From Cytauxzoon felis (lineage: Eukaryota; Apicomplexa; Aconoidasida; Piroplasmida; Theileriidae), in contig JAIQCW010000142.1 of NCBI GenBank assembly GCA_020283715.1, positions 1-11,114 of the forward strand: a stretch of 11,114 nt of DNA, in the 5' to 3' direction. Position 1 is the stretch's first letter. Each line of letters opens with the position of its first letter. Made by a program: the position numbers and the translations under genes. Positions 9,488 to 11,114 of the stretch are shown piece after piece. The notes beneath the pieces were generated by a model. It was given only the letters and a program-made list of their open reading frames with translations. It searched no databases and was not told the DNA's origin.

Positions 9488-10421
9488 TTAGTTGTGTTTT
9501 GCATTCTCTTGGTGATTGATTAGACGCCTGGTACCATATGCGCATTGAAGTATATTTATAACCTAAATCATTGTAATTATCATCTTCTTCAACTTACAAT
9601 CTTGTAAATTGTAAAAGGTGTGCAAATGTATAATAGAGTTTGAGCTGTAGAGTATTGATGTTGATTATTTAATCTTTTGACTATACCTAGGCGATGGACA
9701 TCCGAGGATGATTGATAGCATGATTTAATGTATAAACTACAAAAAAATCCTTCATAGAATACGATACATGTTACCATTAGTACTGGAATTTTAATTGATG
9801 ACTTCATCATTTAACTTACGCTTAGATTCGTAATATATTCTCAATAATGGATTTGCATCTGTCACTAGTTTATGATTAAGTTTACCTACGATTGCACAGC
9901 TATATATGAAAATGTGTAGAGTATCAGTGGTAAAAGTATGACATACGCATAGTTATGTATCCAATGGCCTGTAATATCGAATGCTAGTACAAAATATAAA
10001 TCTATAGATGAAAATTAATATATAAATTAACTTACACGTAAGATAATTTGGATATTTTTTTAAATTTAATAGATAGAGATAACATGTAGCCATACGATCG
10101 ACAAGACCATCAAATAATGATCCAAAAATTGTACCTATGATAACATTATAAATAGAAATTTCTATAAATATAAAAATACATTCATTAAAATATATAGCTA
10201 CGAATCCATCAACAGCATCTAACATTGCACTTGTTATATAAAGAGATACGAATAATAATGGATTAGAGTTTACATATGGCATTGATGCGATGAGTAATAA
10301 TAACCGTAAGAAGGCTATAAGAAATATAAAATTTATCGTGGCATATAGTATAACACATCAATAAATTTTTTCGTCTAAACTAACTTATTAGGTTGGCTTT
10401 ATTAAAAAGTGTATTAATCAT
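9488..10421 (-). CDS. PIS: CDP-diacylglycerol--inositol 3-phosphatidyltransferase (phosphatidylinositol synthase)
   Basis: PIS is an integral ER-membrane enzyme that joins CDP-diacylglycerol and myo-inositol to make phosphatidylinositol, precursor of GPI anchors and phosphoinositides. Exons on the minus strand: 10421-10385, 10314-10180, 10134-10036, 10001-9947, 9899-9820, 9782-9598 and 9562-9488. The introns are 70, 45, 34, 47, 37 and 35 bp (GT-AG). The product is about 221 residues, the usual family length (yeast 220, human 213). Features seen: an N-terminal ANLITFLRLLLLIAS membrane segment; the CDP-alcohol phosphotransferase signature with D45, D48, G49, A52, G62, D66 and D70 in correct spacing; FDITGHWIHNY, equivalent to the family's SHW box; PLLRIYYESK; and a conserved C-terminal YKIVINILQ. 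The signature's Arg after A52 is Ile53 here. The first exon is short and its 70-bp intron is the longest ordinary one, so the start is the least certain part. Confidence 0.9.
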
Positions 10422-10685
10422 ATCTTAATTATAATAAATTTATTAAAAAAGAAGATTATATTATTTCATATGTAAAGTATAAGTGTCGATCATTTTTCAA
10501 ATTGAAGAGTATCCCATCAATACATTTAATAATAGATGTTAGAATTAAAAACACCACATAGTTTAATAATATGAATTAATTTCTTGTACTATAATACAAT
10601 AAATACCATAAATATTTATACTATACGTCATGGTACTATGACTAAATCTTATTCAATATGTCTTACAATACTTCCTCACTCTTAA
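10422..10685. promoter_or_regulatory. AT-rich region upstream of PIS
   Basis: It must contain the PIS promoter. It is made of A/T runs and short AATAATA/TTTATTA words, with no open frame of note and no repeat-family modules until about 10686. No named promoter element is recognised. Confidence 0.4.
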
Positions 10686-10815
10686 TACCAGAGATCAGCT
10701 TCAGACTCCACCTGAGGTTAAAATCCAACTCTCTTCCTCTTGCAGAGAGCTCTTCTATTTACTTCCCCCTACGCTTCCCGTAGATCAGCTGCGGGTGTTC
10801 CACTTGAGGTCATGT
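10686..10815 (-). repeat. Dispersed repeat copy, reverse orientation
   Basis: It contains CCACCTGAGGTTAAAATCCA, then CTTCCTCTTGCAGAGAGCTC, the 40-bp module in reverse (10756-10795, ending AGATCAGCTGCGGG), and TTCCACTTGAGGTCA. In one plus-strand frame it is open throughout (LLQRALLFTSPYASRRSAAG). Confidence 0.85.
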
Positions 10816-11051
10816 ACTAGTATTTCACTACTTCATTTTTACCTATGAAATTTAAGGGAATTCCTGAATTTCTGGGGAAAATAATGAAGATATCTCAATG
10901 ATTATTGAATGAATTTTAAATGTTAATACTTCATTGAAGAGGAATTTGATGATTGTATTGTATTTACTAAACCTCACTTAATTCCATTTCATATTCATTG
11001 AATTATCCTTGTTTATGTGGATTCCATCACTTTATTCATATCTCAACGAGA
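10816..11051. other. AT-rich core between two oppositely oriented repeat copies, no gene seen
   Basis: There is no open frame of interest on either strand. Words such as GAATTCCTGAATTTC and several ATTGAATGAATT-like sequences occur but give no clear structure. Its size and position match the AT-rich core between the repeat copies at 7286 and 7652. Confidence 0.5.
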
Positions 11052-11114
11052 TTAGGTTTATAACCTAAAGTGGAACCCGTAGCTGATCTATGGGAAGCGA
11101 AGGGATAACTAAAT
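11052..11114 (+). repeat. Dispersed repeat copy running off the right window edge
   Basis: A perfect 7-bp hairpin (TTAGGTT-TAT-AACCTAA, 11052-11068) leads into AACCTAAAGTGGAACCCGTA and GCTGATCTATGGGAAGCGAA, a copy of the 40-bp module in forward orientation. It is inverted relative to 10756-10795. Confidence 0.8.

Overview
The window looks like AT-rich nuclear DNA of a piroplasm, most likely Theileriidae (Theileria or a close relative such as Cytauxzoon). I base this on four things: densely packed genes split by very short GT-AG introns (27 modelled introns of 34 to 70 bp); apicomplexan-type housekeeping genes, including a choline-phosphate cytidylyltransferase with two catalytic domains as in Plasmodium; a small secreted protein that resembles the Theileria FAINT/DUF529 family; and very AT-rich codon use. 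The species cannot be fixed from the sequence alone.

Layout from left to right. Positions 1-1528 (+) hold an unrecognised Asn-rich gene, probably cut by the window edge. Its last intron appears to be about 724 bp because a repeat element with 88-bp inverted arms sits inside it. Positions 1702-2097 (+) hold a short secreted FAINT-like protein. Positions 2101-2450 are another repeat element. Positions 3707-2459 (-) encode the catalytic subunit of tRNA m1A58 methyltransferase (TRM61) in seven exons. Positions 3930-5065 (+) encode alpha-SNAP in seven exons. Positions 5310-7150 (+) encode a double-domain choline-phosphate cytidylyltransferase (CCT) in seven exons, with one apparent one-base frameshift at 6420-6426. 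Positions 7216-7739 are an AT-rich convergent intergenic region bounded by oppositely oriented repeat copies. Positions 9005-7808 (-) encode a PRP40-like splicing factor (WW plus FF domains) in four exons. Positions 10421-9488 (-) encode phosphatidylinositol synthase in seven exons. Positions 10690-11114 hold a further oppositely oriented repeat pair.

The genes do not form an operon. Two act in phospholipid synthesis (CCT makes CDP-choline, PIS makes phosphatidylinositol), one in membrane-fusion recycling (alpha-SNAP), one in pre-mRNA splicing (PRP40) and one in tRNA modification (TRM61). No tRNA, rRNA or CRISPR was recognised.

The points most worth a second look are: (1) a GC-richer mosaic repeat family that recurs as oppositely oriented pairs in every long spacer and in one intron; (2) complementary loss of catalytic motifs in the two CCT domains, plus the frameshift; (3) an Arg-to-Ile change in the otherwise conserved signature of PIS; and (4) a nested base-pairing structure between PIS and PRP40. 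Exon boundaries are my own reading of splice sites, frame and family similarity; no alignment or transcript data were used.
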